64,000 nucleotides of DNA from Lachnocurva sp045579705 (lineage in GTDB: Bacteria > Bacillota > Clostridia > Lachnospirales > Lachnospiraceae). The position numbers and the translations under genes are program-made. The notes under the pieces were generated by a model. It saw nothing but the letters and a program-made list of their open reading frames with translations. It was not told the origin of the DNA and searched no databases. Position 1 is the first letter of the stretch, and every line of letters starts with the position of its first letter. The DNA lies in NCBI GenBank assembly GCA_045579705.1, contig JAZNMP010000011.1, positions 1-64,000 on the forward strand, given 5' to 3'. Positions 8,853-17,856 of this stretch are shown here, one piece after another.

Positions 8853-9515
8853 TTAAACCTCCAAATTATCAACTGCCTGTACATTAGCCTGTACATTAGA
8901 ATTCTTCCAGTCATCAAACTTCTTAATGACTGCATCATATGTCTTCTGGGAAATATCTGGTAAATCCTTTCCCCAAGTCTTTGTCGCTTCACCGAAACCT
9001 TTCTTAAAAGCATCTAGAAGTTTGTCCGCCTGTGCAGGATCGTCACCAGCCAAAGCCTTTGCGAAATCGACGATACGATCTGAAGTCTGTTCTACACCCC
9101 AGTATCCGTCATCCGCAATATCAGCCTGTGCCTGTGCTTTTGTTGCAGCATCAACTGTGAAATTTCCATTTGCGAGGAATTTCCACATGTCATCTTCGGT
9201 TGCTAGCGCAAATGCATTGCCCTGACCAGCTATCGTCTTCTTAACGATTTCAAACAGGTCGTTCTTTCTCTTCTCTGCATCTGCCTGAAGCTGTTTTACT
9301 ATAGCAGTTCTATCGCCTTTTGTAAATTTATCAGCTTTCTGTACGGCATCATCTTTAGCTTTGACGGTGCCTTCATTGCTCTTCTCGTAAACTGCAGCTT
9401 CTCCAAAGACATCCTTTTCTTTTTTCTCTACTGCCTGAACTTCTTCCTTCTTAGGAGCAGGATTGGCTACCTGATAGTTCAGATTCTCGTTTGCATTAAT
9501 ACCATTAATAGCCAT
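8853..9515 (-). CDS. unknown protein with a C-terminal GF-x-EA-type domain
   Basis: A 220-residue protein, Lys/Glu-rich at the N-terminus (residues 20-70). The C-terminal part KGFGEATKTWGKDLPDISQ followed by TYDAVIKKFDDW resembles a domain I recall from proteins often annotated as DUF5610 or as hydrogenase-4 component G in flagellated bacteria. That match is from memory and is not certain. There is no signal peptide. ATG follows AAGGAGG. It is the first gene of a three-gene unit with a visible promoter. Confidence 0.6.
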   Translation of the reverse strand: MAINGINANENLNYQVANPAPKKEEVQAVEKKEKDVFGEAAVYEKSNEGTVKAKDDAVQKADKFTKGDRTAIVKQLQADAEKRKNDLFEIVKKTIAGQGNAFALATEDDMWKFLANGNFTVDAATKAQAQADIADDGYWGVEQTSDRIVDFAKALAGDDPAQADKLLDAFKKGFGEATKTWGKDLPDISQKTYDAVIKKFDDWKNSNVQANVQAVDNLEV

Positions 9516-9585
9516 AATGAAACCCTCCTTGGTTATAAATAATGATAACTATAACTACAATCCGAGCATACGCATTCTTGTCTAT

Positions 9586-9614
9586 ATTATATATCGACCT
9601 ATTTTTTCTTTAAA
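9586..9614 (-). promoter_or_regulatory. promoter of the 9515-7600 unit
   Basis: On the minus strand TTTAAA (9609-9614), a 17-base spacer and a consensus TATAAT (9586-9591). This leaves a leader of about 65 bases before the ATG at 9515. Confidence 0.55.
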
Positions 9615-9636
9615 TAAGTATATTCTAAAAAAAGAA

Positions 9637-12186
9637 TTAAAAGTCGCTGCCTCCTGCCTCACTCTTTCCATTTTGCTTCATACGCATCCGATAGAACGGC
9701 TGGAAAGTCAGGATTATGAGCAATGCTAATCCACCGATAGATAACAGGCATCCTTGCAGTAGATATGGATAGTGCATCTTTATCAGAGTTTTTCCTCTAT
9801 GAACATATACCATTCTATTCTTTACATAGAAATCGCCTTCAAAGATATCGTGTGTAGCTATAGTAGTATTTACATGATTCTCTTCAGTTCGTATTTCGAT
9901 AGAGCGCGGATGTACTTTGATTTCTACAGGAACAACTTTTCTCTCCGGCAAATCCGAAGTGCTGACATCGAGAATATTCTCCAAAAGCTCCGCAACATGT
10001 CTATCTCTAGTCTGTGAATAGAAATAAGTCAGATTCAAACCTATAAAGTGAATATTGTCATTTCCTTTAGTTCCAACTACAGAAAGATTTCTATCCAACA
10101 CCTTGATATATGCTTCAGTATTATCTAATCCATTTAGATATACCGTTCGCCAGTCGTTCAAATCAGTAGGGAACAGCTTCGTTACGAAATCACCATGATT
10201 TATCGTATGAATCATCGGAAAAGCATTCTCAAACTGGATCTTCTGCATCTCAACACCGAGGAACTTCTCTGTCTGAGTATGCGGATTGACTGGAACACCA
10301 TCCGCCATAATATAGAATTCGACTCCTCGTTTCGCGGCCTGCTTAACCACCTGTTCCGCCTTATCAATATTATGGAACTTGAACTTAAACAGATACACCT
10401 TTGAGTATTTTTCAAAATCTGAAACTGTATAATCATCCAGATAATCCTCTTCCGCTGTTTCGATATTCGGAAACATCCTGCAGATATAGGAAGCGCCCTC
10501 TCCGACTGCAAGTCCCTGAAATTCAGAAACCACGCCAAAAGTTCCCTTTGCTCTATCCAGCTTAAAGAATGCATAGACTGCATTCTCCTCGACCATAGAG
10601 TATCCTGAAGCTTTTGCTGCCTTCTCAACTTTAACCGGCTTGTATTTTGAAACGCTAGGTGTATTCTTGTTCACTACGATAGTATCTACTCCGAGTTCGA
10701 CCAGACGATCAAACATGAAATAATACTCTCCCGTATCATAAGCTTCGTTGACTTCAGTAATCTGATGAGATGTAGATGAAGCTTCCCATCCCTGTCCAAA
10801 GATCTGGTTCACGCCTTCTCCGTAGCCCGTTAGGTAATACACACCTACAGATGAGCCAAGGTATGCCAGACGGTTCTTCGTCATACTCTTTGCTTTATCC
10901 AGAATAGTTTCTTTAGCTATATTCTCATAATACTCATTTGAATCTTTGACATTACTGCCGCATAGTCCAGTTTTATAAACCGAAAGCATAGGTATCGTAT
11001 CAGCTACTATAAGTAGACACAGTAATACCATTATCCATTTTTTCAAAGTCTTCCATTTGAATAATCCAAACAGGATCAATGCAGAAACGATAGGCAGGAA
11101 TCTAAGCATCCACAGGAACTGTCCGCCCGGCAGATTTATAAGCACGATTGACATACTCTGCGCTGTCATGAGGAAGATGATTAAAGCTGTTATAAACTCT
11201 GTCTTCTGCTCTCTTCTAGAACCCAGAGCTCCGAACACCGCTACTATAAATAATGATAATCCGAAATAATTATATGCATAGCCTTCATGGAATTTTGCAA
11301 CAGGATTCAAACTTTTTAATAGCGGCTGAAAAAATAAAACCGCAACCTGAGAGGTTGCCCCACTATTTGAAGCCATTCCTCCCTTTAAGGCCGGAATCAA
11401 GAAGATTCCCGTTAACATAAATCCTATTATTACAGCAAACAGCAATGTAAGAGATTTAGAAAGAGCATTCTTAAACTCAGCTCTCTCCATCGCATACGTT
11501 ACTATCAGCTTTACGATGAAGTAGATTAGAACCGATATAGCAATCATGCCTGCATATCCGACATGGCAAAGGACCATCATCGCAAAGGTTACTGCTACAC
11601 CGATTAAGTTTCTACGTTTTCTGTTCTCATAGAATCTGGAAAAATAATGTAAGAACAAAGGCAGGATTGATACAATTAAGCTTCTAGGCAGGTTTCCCTC
11701 TGCATAAAATAGATATATTCCTGTTGGAAGGAAGAAATAGATGAGACCTATAACTAAGCTTAAAAACTTTCTATCACGCTTTATTCCGATAAAACACCAG
11801 TTCATAGCTCCTATGAAATAAATCAGTCCAGCATAAACTGCAAAGCCCTGAGCTCCTATATTTCCTCCTAAGCTATAGAATCCTATACGGCTTACAAATC
11901 CTGCTATAACCTGGCAAAGCGCCATGAGATAAGCTGCTGCTGGAGTCCAATAACGCATTAGCTCGACACCGTTATACCAGATTGGATTATAGATTGGATA
12001 GAAGTTTCCCTTCTTTATCTCATCTAATAGCCACTGGCCTCTATATACGTGGTACATAGTATCGGAGCCTATAATCATATTTGCAGATTTATCTGTCAAA
12101 TATACAACCACAGATGCGATAAACAGATTGAAAACCAGAGCCAGTATGAAGAATAATACAGTGGATATCTTTCGTTTCTGTTTCAT
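9637..12186 (-). CDS. large polytopic membrane protein of the exosortase-G locus
   Basis: An 849-residue protein. Residues 1-400 hold about ten membrane segments. Residues about 430-790 are soluble and probably extracytoplasmic. A last membrane segment (about 800-825) ends in the basic cluster RMRMKQNGK. The topology resembles the polytopic proteins with a 6-pyruvoyl-tetrahydropterin-synthase-related domain and GT-C-like enzymes. It overlaps the pterin-synthase homologue by ATGA, as expected for partners. It may transfer or polymerise a glycan at the membrane surface; that is inference. It is the last gene of the five-gene locus. Confidence 0.75.
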   Translation of the reverse strand: MKQKRKISTVLFFILALVFNLFIASVVVYLTDKSANMIIGSDTMYHVYRGQWLLDEIKKGNFYPIYNPIWYNGVELMRYWTPAAAYLMALCQVIAGFVSRIGFYSLGGNIGAQGFAVYAGLIYFIGAMNWCFIGIKRDRKFLSLVIGLIYFFLPTGIYLFYAEGNLPRSLIVSILPLFLHYFSRFYENRKRRNLIGVAVTFAMMVLCHVGYAGMIAISVLIYFIVKLIVTYAMERAEFKNALSKSLTLLFAVIIGFMLTGIFLIPALKGGMASNSGATSQVAVLFFQPLLKSLNPVAKFHEGYAYNYFGLSLFIVAVFGALGSRREQKTEFITALIIFLMTAQSMSIVLINLPGGQFLWMLRFLPIVSALILFGLFKWKTLKKWIMVLLCLLIVADTIPMLSVYKTGLCGSNVKDSNEYYENIAKETILDKAKSMTKNRLAYLGSSVGVYYLTGYGEGVNQIFGQGWEASSTSHQITEVNEAYDTGEYYFMFDRLVELGVDTIVVNKNTPSVSKYKPVKVEKAAKASGYSMVEENAVYAFFKLDRAKGTFGVVSEFQGLAVGEGASYICRMFPNIETAEEDYLDDYTVSDFEKYSKVYLFKFKFHNIDKAEQVVKQAAKRGVEFYIMADGVPVNPHTQTEKFLGVEMQKIQFENAFPMIHTINHGDFVTKLFPTDLNDWRTVYLNGLDNTEAYIKVLDRNLSVVGTKGNDNIHFIGLNLTYFYSQTRDRHVAELLENILDVSTSDLPERKVVPVEIKVHPRSIEIRTEENHVNTTIATHDIFEGDFYVKNRMVYVHRGKTLIKMHYPYLLQGCLLSIGGLALLIILTFQPFYRMRMKQNGKSEAGGSDF

Positions 12187-12698
12187 CTTTTTCCTCGATC
12201 CAATCTGTCTAGTATCTTTGAAACGTTTACTTCTTCCGTTTTGACTATCTCCTCGGATTCCTCGTTCACTATTCTTTCAACACCCGCATTCTCAGACTCT
12301 TTCTGTGATTCATGATGAAATTCTGCAGACATATTTCTGTTTTCCAATAGAACACCATATGTACGAACCGGTGTCTCACTACCTTCAAACTCGACCAGAC
12401 GATATCCAAATGGCTTTACAGCCTCCTGAATTCTTTTCACGAAATACTCTGTAATATTCTCTAGAGAAGGAACGATTTCATCAAAAGGTCTCAAATCGTT
12501 GATTACCTTATTCTGATATGGATCGAAAATACTACGAATTGCTTTTTCCGTATCAGTAAATTTCGTAATCTCGTTTCCAGTACTATAAAGAAGCGCTGAA
12601 AATTCCCATGTGTGTGGGTGTACTTCTCCCTTTATTCCATTAAAAACAACGAAATGGCTTGCATTCAAATAGTTTTTCAATCGATAATATCTAACCAT
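12183..12698 (-). CDS. 6-pyruvoyl-tetrahydropterin synthase-related protein
   Basis: A 171-residue protein. Its first 120 residues follow the PTPS/QueD fold: the zinc ligands are His19 (NASHFVVF) and the HPH pair in GEVHPHTWEF. The catalytic Cys that normally sits four residues before the HxH pair (CxxxHGH) is Gly here, so the standard pterin reaction is doubtful. A PTPS-like gene beside a Gram-positive exosortase is typical of the XrtG locus. The C-terminal 50 residues are charged and probably disordered. It overlaps both neighbours, with an 8-base overlap upstream and ATGA downstream. Confidence 0.8.
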   Translation of the reverse strand: MVRYYRLKNYLNASHFVVFNGIKGEVHPHTWEFSALLYSTGNEITKFTDTEKAIRSIFDPYQNKVINDLRPFDEIVPSLENITEYFVKRIQEAVKPFGYRLVEFEGSETPVRTYGVLLENRNMSAEFHHESQKESENAGVERIVNEESEEIVKTEEVNVSKILDRLDRGKR

Positions 12699-13908
12699 AA
12701 TTAAGCCTCAAAAATTCATCTATTGCCTTCTTTATTTCCACTGATTTGTGTTCTGAATCAATATCAAATAATTTATAAGCGACTACATTCTTCTGATATA
12801 CGATATTTTTCCATACAAAATCCATAATCTGATTTTTATTCTTGTTTGCAAATAGCAGTGCTACCGTTGCATCATTCTCTGAAATCCAAACTGCATCACG
12901 TTTAAAGATTCCTTTATAATTCGTATAGAATTCACGAGAAGTCATATCTCTAAGTTTACAAGCTAGAACCGTCGATGGATAGATTTCTCTCTCATCGATA
13001 CCACTAAAAAGTTCATTGACCTGCTCTGGAGATTTTACGATATGTGCATCGATATACTCATCTTCTGACATAGTCATCTCACCTTTAGGAACTTCACTTA
13101 CCTCTGAAGTCTCAGGTTCCGGTTTTATCTCCGGCTCTTCTTCCTTTGTATCTTCTGCCTTTGTATCTTCTGCTACTTCATTCTCAGATTCTAAAGTTCT
13201 CTTCATGAGGATTTCCTTTACACCTTCATGGTTTGAAATGGACTCTAGTTTCTCCTGTAGTAATTTATTCTGTTCTCTAACACCTTCGCTTCTCTTATGT
13301 TCTTTAGAGATATAGATAGCCATCAGAATGATGCATATTACAAATATCAATGCAACTGAAGCTATCGCAATAGAAAGGAAGATTTTATTGCTCAAATATA
13401 CATTATTTGAGAAGAGAATCTGATAATCAGTAAGCAGTACCATTCGTACTAGATCATCGTCCGTTCCAACCAAAATTCCTGAAGCGATATACTTCTTTCC
13501 CTCAATTTCGATAATACTATGCTTTACATCATTCTCATTAAGTTCGCTTAAGAACTTCTTTGCTGACTTAGATTTGTAGTATTTTTCCGGATCCAGATTT
13601 CTATAGAGATTTGTTTCCGATACGTTCTTTATGTAGAGGATTGTAGATTTGTCATCCAAAGTCCAATACTTACTGTTAGAAGAATCCAAAACTTCAACCG
13701 TATCTTCGGCAGTTGAAATGACAGCTGTACCACTTTTTACACGTTCAGAAACCAATGATACATAACCATCCTGCTCTTCTGCATATATATCAGCCATTCC
13801 CTCTTCATATTTATCTATCTGATAATAGCCATAGACCGCAAATATAATCATAAATACGATTGACAAAAAAGCAGCTCTTCCTACGGTTTTCTTGTTTTTA
13901 TCGTTCAT
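12691..13908 (-). CDS. membrane protein of the exosortase-G locus
   Basis: A 405-residue protein. Residues about 10-28 are one membrane segment (AAFLSIVFMIIFAVYGYY), an extracytoplasmic sensor-like domain fills about 30-175, and a second segment lies at about 178-200. A Glu/Lys-rich coiled and disordered region follows (210-290), then a C-terminal soluble domain. The start at 13908 (MNDKNKK) is preferred because GAGGAAGG lies just upstream; an earlier in-frame start would overlap the previous gene and has no good site. The fold is not recognised. Position and topology suggest a structural or regulatory part of the exosortase/glycosyltransferase machine. Confidence 0.7.
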   Translation of the reverse strand: MNDKNKKTVGRAAFLSIVFMIIFAVYGYYQIDKYEEGMADIYAEEQDGYVSLVSERVKSGTAVISTAEDTVEVLDSSNSKYWTLDDKSTILYIKNVSETNLYRNLDPEKYYKSKSAKKFLSELNENDVKHSIIEIEGKKYIASGILVGTDDDLVRMVLLTDYQILFSNNVYLSNKIFLSIAIASVALIFVICIILMAIYISKEHKRSEGVREQNKLLQEKLESISNHEGVKEILMKRTLESENEVAEDTKAEDTKEEEPEIKPEPETSEVSEVPKGEMTMSEDEYIDAHIVKSPEQVNELFSGIDEREIYPSTVLACKLRDMTSREFYTNYKGIFKRDAVWISENDATVALLFANKNKNQIMDFVWKNIVYQKNVVAYKLFDIDSEHKSVEIKKAIDEFLRLNYG

Positions 13909-13921
13909 AAGAATCCTTCCT

Positions 13922-15298
13922 CTAAGAAGTAAGAGTGTCATCATTTACAGCATCAGCAAATCTCCTGAATACCGCTCTTACTTTGTTCATGTCTTCTTTT
14001 AAGTTCTTCTTAAATATATGTCTCTCTTCAGTCAAAGTATCCGTCTTCCAAGAACCTGGAGTCTTTATAGAGTTAATGATACCCGCCATTCTAATGAAGA
14101 AAGTCATCATATTATATAATGGAAGCAACGCGATATAAGCCCACTTGCTTCTATAATAGCTTCTCAATTCCTTGAAATTCTTTAAAATATTCAGAGAAAC
14201 GAAGTAATACAAATATCCACACAATGTATAGAATATGAGGATTGCAACCATCGACCATACTACGATAGAACTAGAATAACCGATGATCATCAGATATATC
14301 AATGCCAGATACCATATCAATCGTGGAAAAGCAAATGTATGGTCAAAGAGCAGAGTCTTTAGATTAACATTCTTTACCATCTTACGAATATTCAGTGCTG
14401 TATCCTGATACATCTGGGAGACTTCGAGAGATCCTCTCTGCCATCTCTGTCTCTGTGTATAAAGCTTGTTCAAATCTTCTATCGGACCAGTTATATAAAT
14501 CGCATCTACTACGATTCCCACTTTCTTCTTCAGATTGTTCTTTATCTGGAAAGTGATTTCTGTATCTTCTGCGATAGTATTTGTATTGTAAAGTCTCGTA
14601 AATCGAATAGTACTCAATCTAAAAGCTGTAAAGGCACCCGAGAAAGTATACATTTCATTTTTCTGTGAAGCATAATTTCTACCAGCCATAAATGCCTGCG
14701 CATATTCGAGGAACTCCAGTCTACGAAGTACACGGCCCTTCATAGTAGGCCACTGCTCGATTTCCTCTGGATCAGTGAGAATAGTACCTGTCAGTCCAGC
14801 TACATCCTCATCATTCTCAAATCTACGAACTATATTCTTCAAGGCAGATTTTTCAAGATATCCATCTGAATCGATATTTACAACATACTTTCCGCCACCA
14901 TTATAAATAGCGAGATTCAAAGCTCTGGACTTTCCCTGTTCAGCAGAAAGCCACTGTAAACGGAGAGTCGGAAACTCTCTCTGCGCCTGAGCGTAAATAT
15001 CAAAACTGTTATCCTTTGAACGGTTATCTACCAGAAACACCCGGATATGTTCGTTCGGATAATCCGAATCATTAATAGAACGAACACATTTAAACAGCGA
15101 ATCCTGTGAATTGTAAACCGGAACGATAACCTCGAGATCCGGCCAAATAGCAGGATCCACATATTTTTTCTCCCTATCGCGTCCGATAAGCATACCAAAG
15201 AATGATACAATTCCCGGAACGATTTCAACTATAAAAGGAATGATAACCCAAGCCATCCAATAGAAGAAAGGATTCAATACTACTGTAAAGAGATTCAT
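13922..15298 (-). CDS. family-2 glycosyltransferase of the exosortase-G system
   Basis: A 458-residue membrane glycosyltransferase of the cellulose-synthase/hyaluronan-synthase type. It has an N-terminal membrane segment and then a GT2 domain with LEVIVPVYNSQDSLFKCV, the DxD-type NIDSDG (near residue 140), AEDTEIT (near 245) and QRQRWQRG (near 280), followed by three or more C-terminal membrane segments. Enzymes of this type build processive polysaccharides from nucleotide sugars and may move them across the membrane. It overlaps xrtG by ATGA. A close partner of XrtG in Gram-positive loci is a GT2 of this kind. Confidence 0.88.
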   Translation of the reverse strand: MNLFTVVLNPFFYWMAWVIIPFIVEIVPGIVSFFGMLIGRDREKKYVDPAIWPDLEVIVPVYNSQDSLFKCVRSINDSDYPNEHIRVFLVDNRSKDNSFDIYAQAQREFPTLRLQWLSAEQGKSRALNLAIYNGGGKYVVNIDSDGYLEKSALKNIVRRFENDEDVAGLTGTILTDPEEIEQWPTMKGRVLRRLEFLEYAQAFMAGRNYASQKNEMYTFSGAFTAFRLSTIRFTRLYNTNTIAEDTEITFQIKNNLKKKVGIVVDAIYITGPIEDLNKLYTQRQRWQRGSLEVSQMYQDTALNIRKMVKNVNLKTLLFDHTFAFPRLIWYLALIYLMIIGYSSSIVVWSMVAILIFYTLCGYLYYFVSLNILKNFKELRSYYRSKWAYIALLPLYNMMTFFIRMAGIINSIKTPGSWKTDTLTEERHIFKKNLKEDMNKVRAVFRRFADAVNDDTLTS

Positions 15299-15897
15299 TC
15301 CTGTTTTTCCTCCCTATATCCGAAGTTTCCGACTTTCATACGAAGTACCTGAGGCTTTGTAAATACAAAGAAATACAGCAAGACCTGAAGCACGTAGAAT
15401 ACCAGACGACCAACTATAGTATGAGCAACAAAGTAATAATCCGTACCGAGATAATGAATCATCAGGCAGATGATAGTCAGTCTAAATGCATTACAAACTA
15501 TAGTATAAACCGTACCTATTAATCCGACATATATTCTCTCAGGTATAGAATACACTCTAAAGAATGCCAGTAAAGCCAGGAAGGCTGAAATCTCGATGAT
15601 TCCAGAACATTCCAGATCGATTCGAACAGAAATAGCTCCTGAAACAGAAGATATGAATATAACTCCATATTTATAGTAAGCGATATAAGTTCCAGTCAGT
15701 TTTCCAACTATACCTGCTAATGCTGCAACTGTTCTGGCAAGCGGCATCGCCACAAAAGGTCTCATAGACATACATATCAGGAAAAAGCCGCAAGCCCCAA
15801 GCAGATAATTCCAAAACTTCAAGTTTGCTTTATTTAATAATCTAAGTAAGTAAATCCAAACGGCGACTCCAATTACGCCGAGTATAATTTTAGACAT
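15295..15897 (-). CDS. xrtG: exosortase family protein XrtG
   Basis: A 200-residue polytopic protein with about seven membrane segments. It carries the exosortase/archaeosortase triad: Cys97 in LECSGI, Arg139 in CNAFRL and His159 in VAHTIVGR. The family is a transpeptidase-like membrane protease that recognises C-terminal sorting tails. The XrtG type occurs in Gram-positives beside a GT2 and a PTPS-related gene, exactly as here. I chose the ATG at 15897 because AAGGAG lies just upstream. No candidate substrate with a sorting tail is visible in the window. It is the first gene of the locus. Confidence 0.87.
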   Translation of the reverse strand: MSKIILGVIGVAVWIYLLRLLNKANLKFWNYLLGACGFFLICMSMRPFVAMPLARTVAALAGIVGKLTGTYIAYYKYGVIFISSVSGAISVRIDLECSGIIEISAFLALLAFFRVYSIPERIYVGLIGTVYTIVCNAFRLTIICLMIHYLGTDYYFVAHTIVGRLVFYVLQVLLYFFVFTKPQVLRMKVGNFGYREEKQE

Positions 15898-15978
15898 AAT
15901 TCTCCTTATAGTAAGTATATTCAAAACATTTTAATTTTAGCACACTTATATCGATTTTACATTGCCTTTCTCAACAAA

Positions 15979-16012
15979 AAAATCTGGCGGGTTTCCCACG
16001 CCAGATTTCTTT
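15979..16012. terminator. bidirectional terminator
   Basis: Stem AAATCTGGCG / CGCCAGATTT with an A-run before and T-rich sequence after. It ends the cyclophilin transcript (minus strand) and could also work on the plus strand. Confidence 0.85.
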
Positions 16013-16032
16013 ATTATATTACTAAAAAGTTG

Positions 16033-16560
16033 TTATTCTGCAATAGTTTCAGGCTCTGGATATGTCTCTCCAAAAGTCTCAACAGTAACCTTCTTCATAA
16101 CCTGTGGTGTTGTAGGCTTATCAGACCAGTCAGTATCTGTTTCAGCGATTCTGTTTACCACATCCATTCCTTCGATAATCCTTCCAAATGCAGCATATTC
16201 TCCATCGAGATGTGGAGCATCTTTGTGCATTACAAAGAACTGTGATCCAGCAGAATCAGGAATCATAGTTCTAGCCATTGAAAGAACACCTGCTGTATGC
16301 TTCAAATCATTCTTAAATCCATTTGATGAAAACTCACCCTTAATAGCATAACCAGGGCCACCCATACCAGTTCCTGTTGGATCACCACCCTGAAGCATGA
16401 AGTTCTTTATAACACGGTGAAAGATAATTCCGTCATAATATCCCTTATTAATCAGAGAGATGAAGTTATTAACAGTGTTTGGTGCGATTTCTGGATAAAG
16501 CTCGGCTTTCATAATTCCGCCGTCTTCCATTTCGATAGTAACTATTGGTTTCTCAGCCAT
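16033..16560 (-). CDS. peptidyl-prolyl cis-trans isomerase, cyclophilin type
   Basis: A 175-residue single-domain cyclophilin: TVNNFISLINKGYYDGIIFHRVIKNF contains the catalytic Arg (FHRV), followed by MLQGGDPTGTG, the substrate-pocket GSQFFV and the AFGRIIEGMDVV stretch. It speeds proline isomerisation during protein folding. No signal peptide, so cytosolic. ATG follows GGAG. It is a single-gene unit with its own terminator. Confidence 0.95.
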   Translation of the reverse strand: MAEKPIVTIEMEDGGIMKAELYPEIAPNTVNNFISLINKGYYDGIIFHRVIKNFMLQGGDPTGTGMGGPGYAIKGEFSSNGFKNDLKHTAGVLSMARTMIPDSAGSQFFVMHKDAPHLDGEYAAFGRIIEGMDVVNRIAETDTDWSDKPTTPQVMKKVTVETFGETYPEPETIAE

Positions 16561-16630
16561 ATCTATACTCCTATTTTTTCAAATTTTAAAATCCAGAGTG
16601 AATATTAGCATACGAACTATCGAGCGTCAA

Positions 16631-17302
16631 TCATCCTACACTACTAAGTTTCGCAGTGTTTACATCATAATAGAATATGCTGTTTGACAGGAAATCTTTG
16701 GCATCGAGAACATTCTGATTCACATCTAAAACTACGCTCTTCAGACTCTCAATTTCGATATCTTCCTCTGCAGGCATCGCGAGAAACTCGTGAACACTGC
16801 TAGGAAGCAGATATAGATTATGTTTGCAATTATTTGCAATAGTCCTTAAGACATTCCTGTACATGATAGCCGCCGCACCAAACAGACTGCTCTCATTTGA
16901 AATGATAATGAGAGGACTCGTAACTTCCGCATCCTCCGGCAGACCGTGTTTCTCCCTAACGTCTTCCGGCAGCAATCCCTTACGAATCAACAGATTATCC
17001 ATCGGTTCTATCGACACTGGAAAAAGTTTCTCAGTATTCTCCAATGCCAGTTCAAAGAGCCCCTCTTCCTCAAGTTCCATAACTTGCATCATGTCATTAT
17101 TCACTTTACAACTTCCGACTCCTTCGAGAGAACGTTCTACTATGATGACATAGTACAACGCGATATCTCCTAACACTCGATGCGGTAACTCCTCCAGTTC
17201 CTCCTCATTTCCGGAAATCGGCATAAAGCGAAATGCGATATTTCTCTTAATATGATGTTCTTCAACGAATTCCTTATTGAACTCCCTAACTTCCTTCCCC
17301 AT
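16631..17302 (-). CDS. DUF5688-type protein
   Basis: A 223-residue protein of a family frequent in gut Clostridia (DUF5688 from memory). The hallmark is the C-terminal stretch GAAAIMYRNVLRTIANN followed by LYLLPSSVHEFLAMP. A second member lies inside the prophage at 36207-37091 and shares this stretch nearly residue for residue, but has about 70 more N-terminal residues. The function is unknown; the family is cytosolic with no catalytic motif that I can defend. ATG follows AAGGAGG. The 131-base upstream gap is AT-rich with a TATAAT. Confidence 0.75.
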   Translation of the reverse strand: MGKEVREFNKEFVEEHHIKRNIAFRFMPISGNEEELEELPHRVLGDIALYYVIIVERSLEGVGSCKVNNDMMQVMELEEEGLFELALENTEKLFPVSIEPMDNLLIRKGLLPEDVREKHGLPEDAEVTSPLIIISNESSLFGAAAIMYRNVLRTIANNCKHNLYLLPSSVHEFLAMPAEEDIEIESLKSVVLDVNQNVLDAKDFLSNSIFYYDVNTAKLSSVG

Positions 17303-17433
17303 GATAGTTCCTCCTTAAAAAAAAGAATTAACCATCATGTCTGTCTGCGCACCAACTATTATAAAGAATAATCAAGCAAATAATTATTAAATAAAATTTG
17401 TAATTATAAACTTTAGGGTCGATTATAAACTGA

Positions 17434-17856
17434 TTATAAAATTTCTATATCCATAATTTCAGAAACAGGTATTTCAGAGCCTTCATCCATCACCAGAACT
17501 TTCTCAAACTCCTTAAATTTAGAGACCTTTCCCTTTACTGTCACATAGACTCCACCACTTTTAAGCTCATCTGCGACGAAATACGTAATCACAGATTCTA
17601 CTTCACCAGAAATTATAGTCTGAAGAGCCAGTTCTATTTCTTCTTTCTTCTCTTCAGTCATTTCTTTCTTAGCATCGGTAAGTCTCGCAGTCTCTAAAAT
17701 TTCATCATCAAATCCGACCAAAGCCGCAAAAGGTGAAAATTGCGCAGCTCTACTGAGAGCATCTGCTCTCTTATGTGAACGAACGCCTTCCCATTTCACT
17801 CCCAGAATATCACCATATTTATTTGGTACTTCTGAATCCCACAGAGAATCTGTCAT
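17434..17856 (-). CDS. YolD-like accessory protein of Y-family polymerase
   Basis: A 140-residue protein with the signature RADALSRAAQFSPFAALVGF, typical of the small YolD-like proteins encoded next to UmuC/UvrX polymerases in Firmicutes. The ATG overlaps the polymerase TGA (ATGA), so the pair is co-translated and co-regulated by the LexA box at 19421. Its biochemical role is not known with certainty; a UmuD-like accessory function is an inference. Confidence 0.8.
   Translation of the reverse strand: MTDSLWDSEVPNKYGDILGVKWEGVRSHKRADALSRAAQFSPFAALVGFDDEILETARLTDAKKEMTEEKKEEIELALQTIISGEVESVITYFVADELKSGGVYVTVKGKVSKFKEFEKVLVMDEGSEIPVSEIMDIEIL

Noticed and set aside
12691..13944. Longer start of the exosortase-locus membrane protein
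   Set aside because: The 12 extra residues overlap the previous gene and have no ribosome site, whereas 13908 does.
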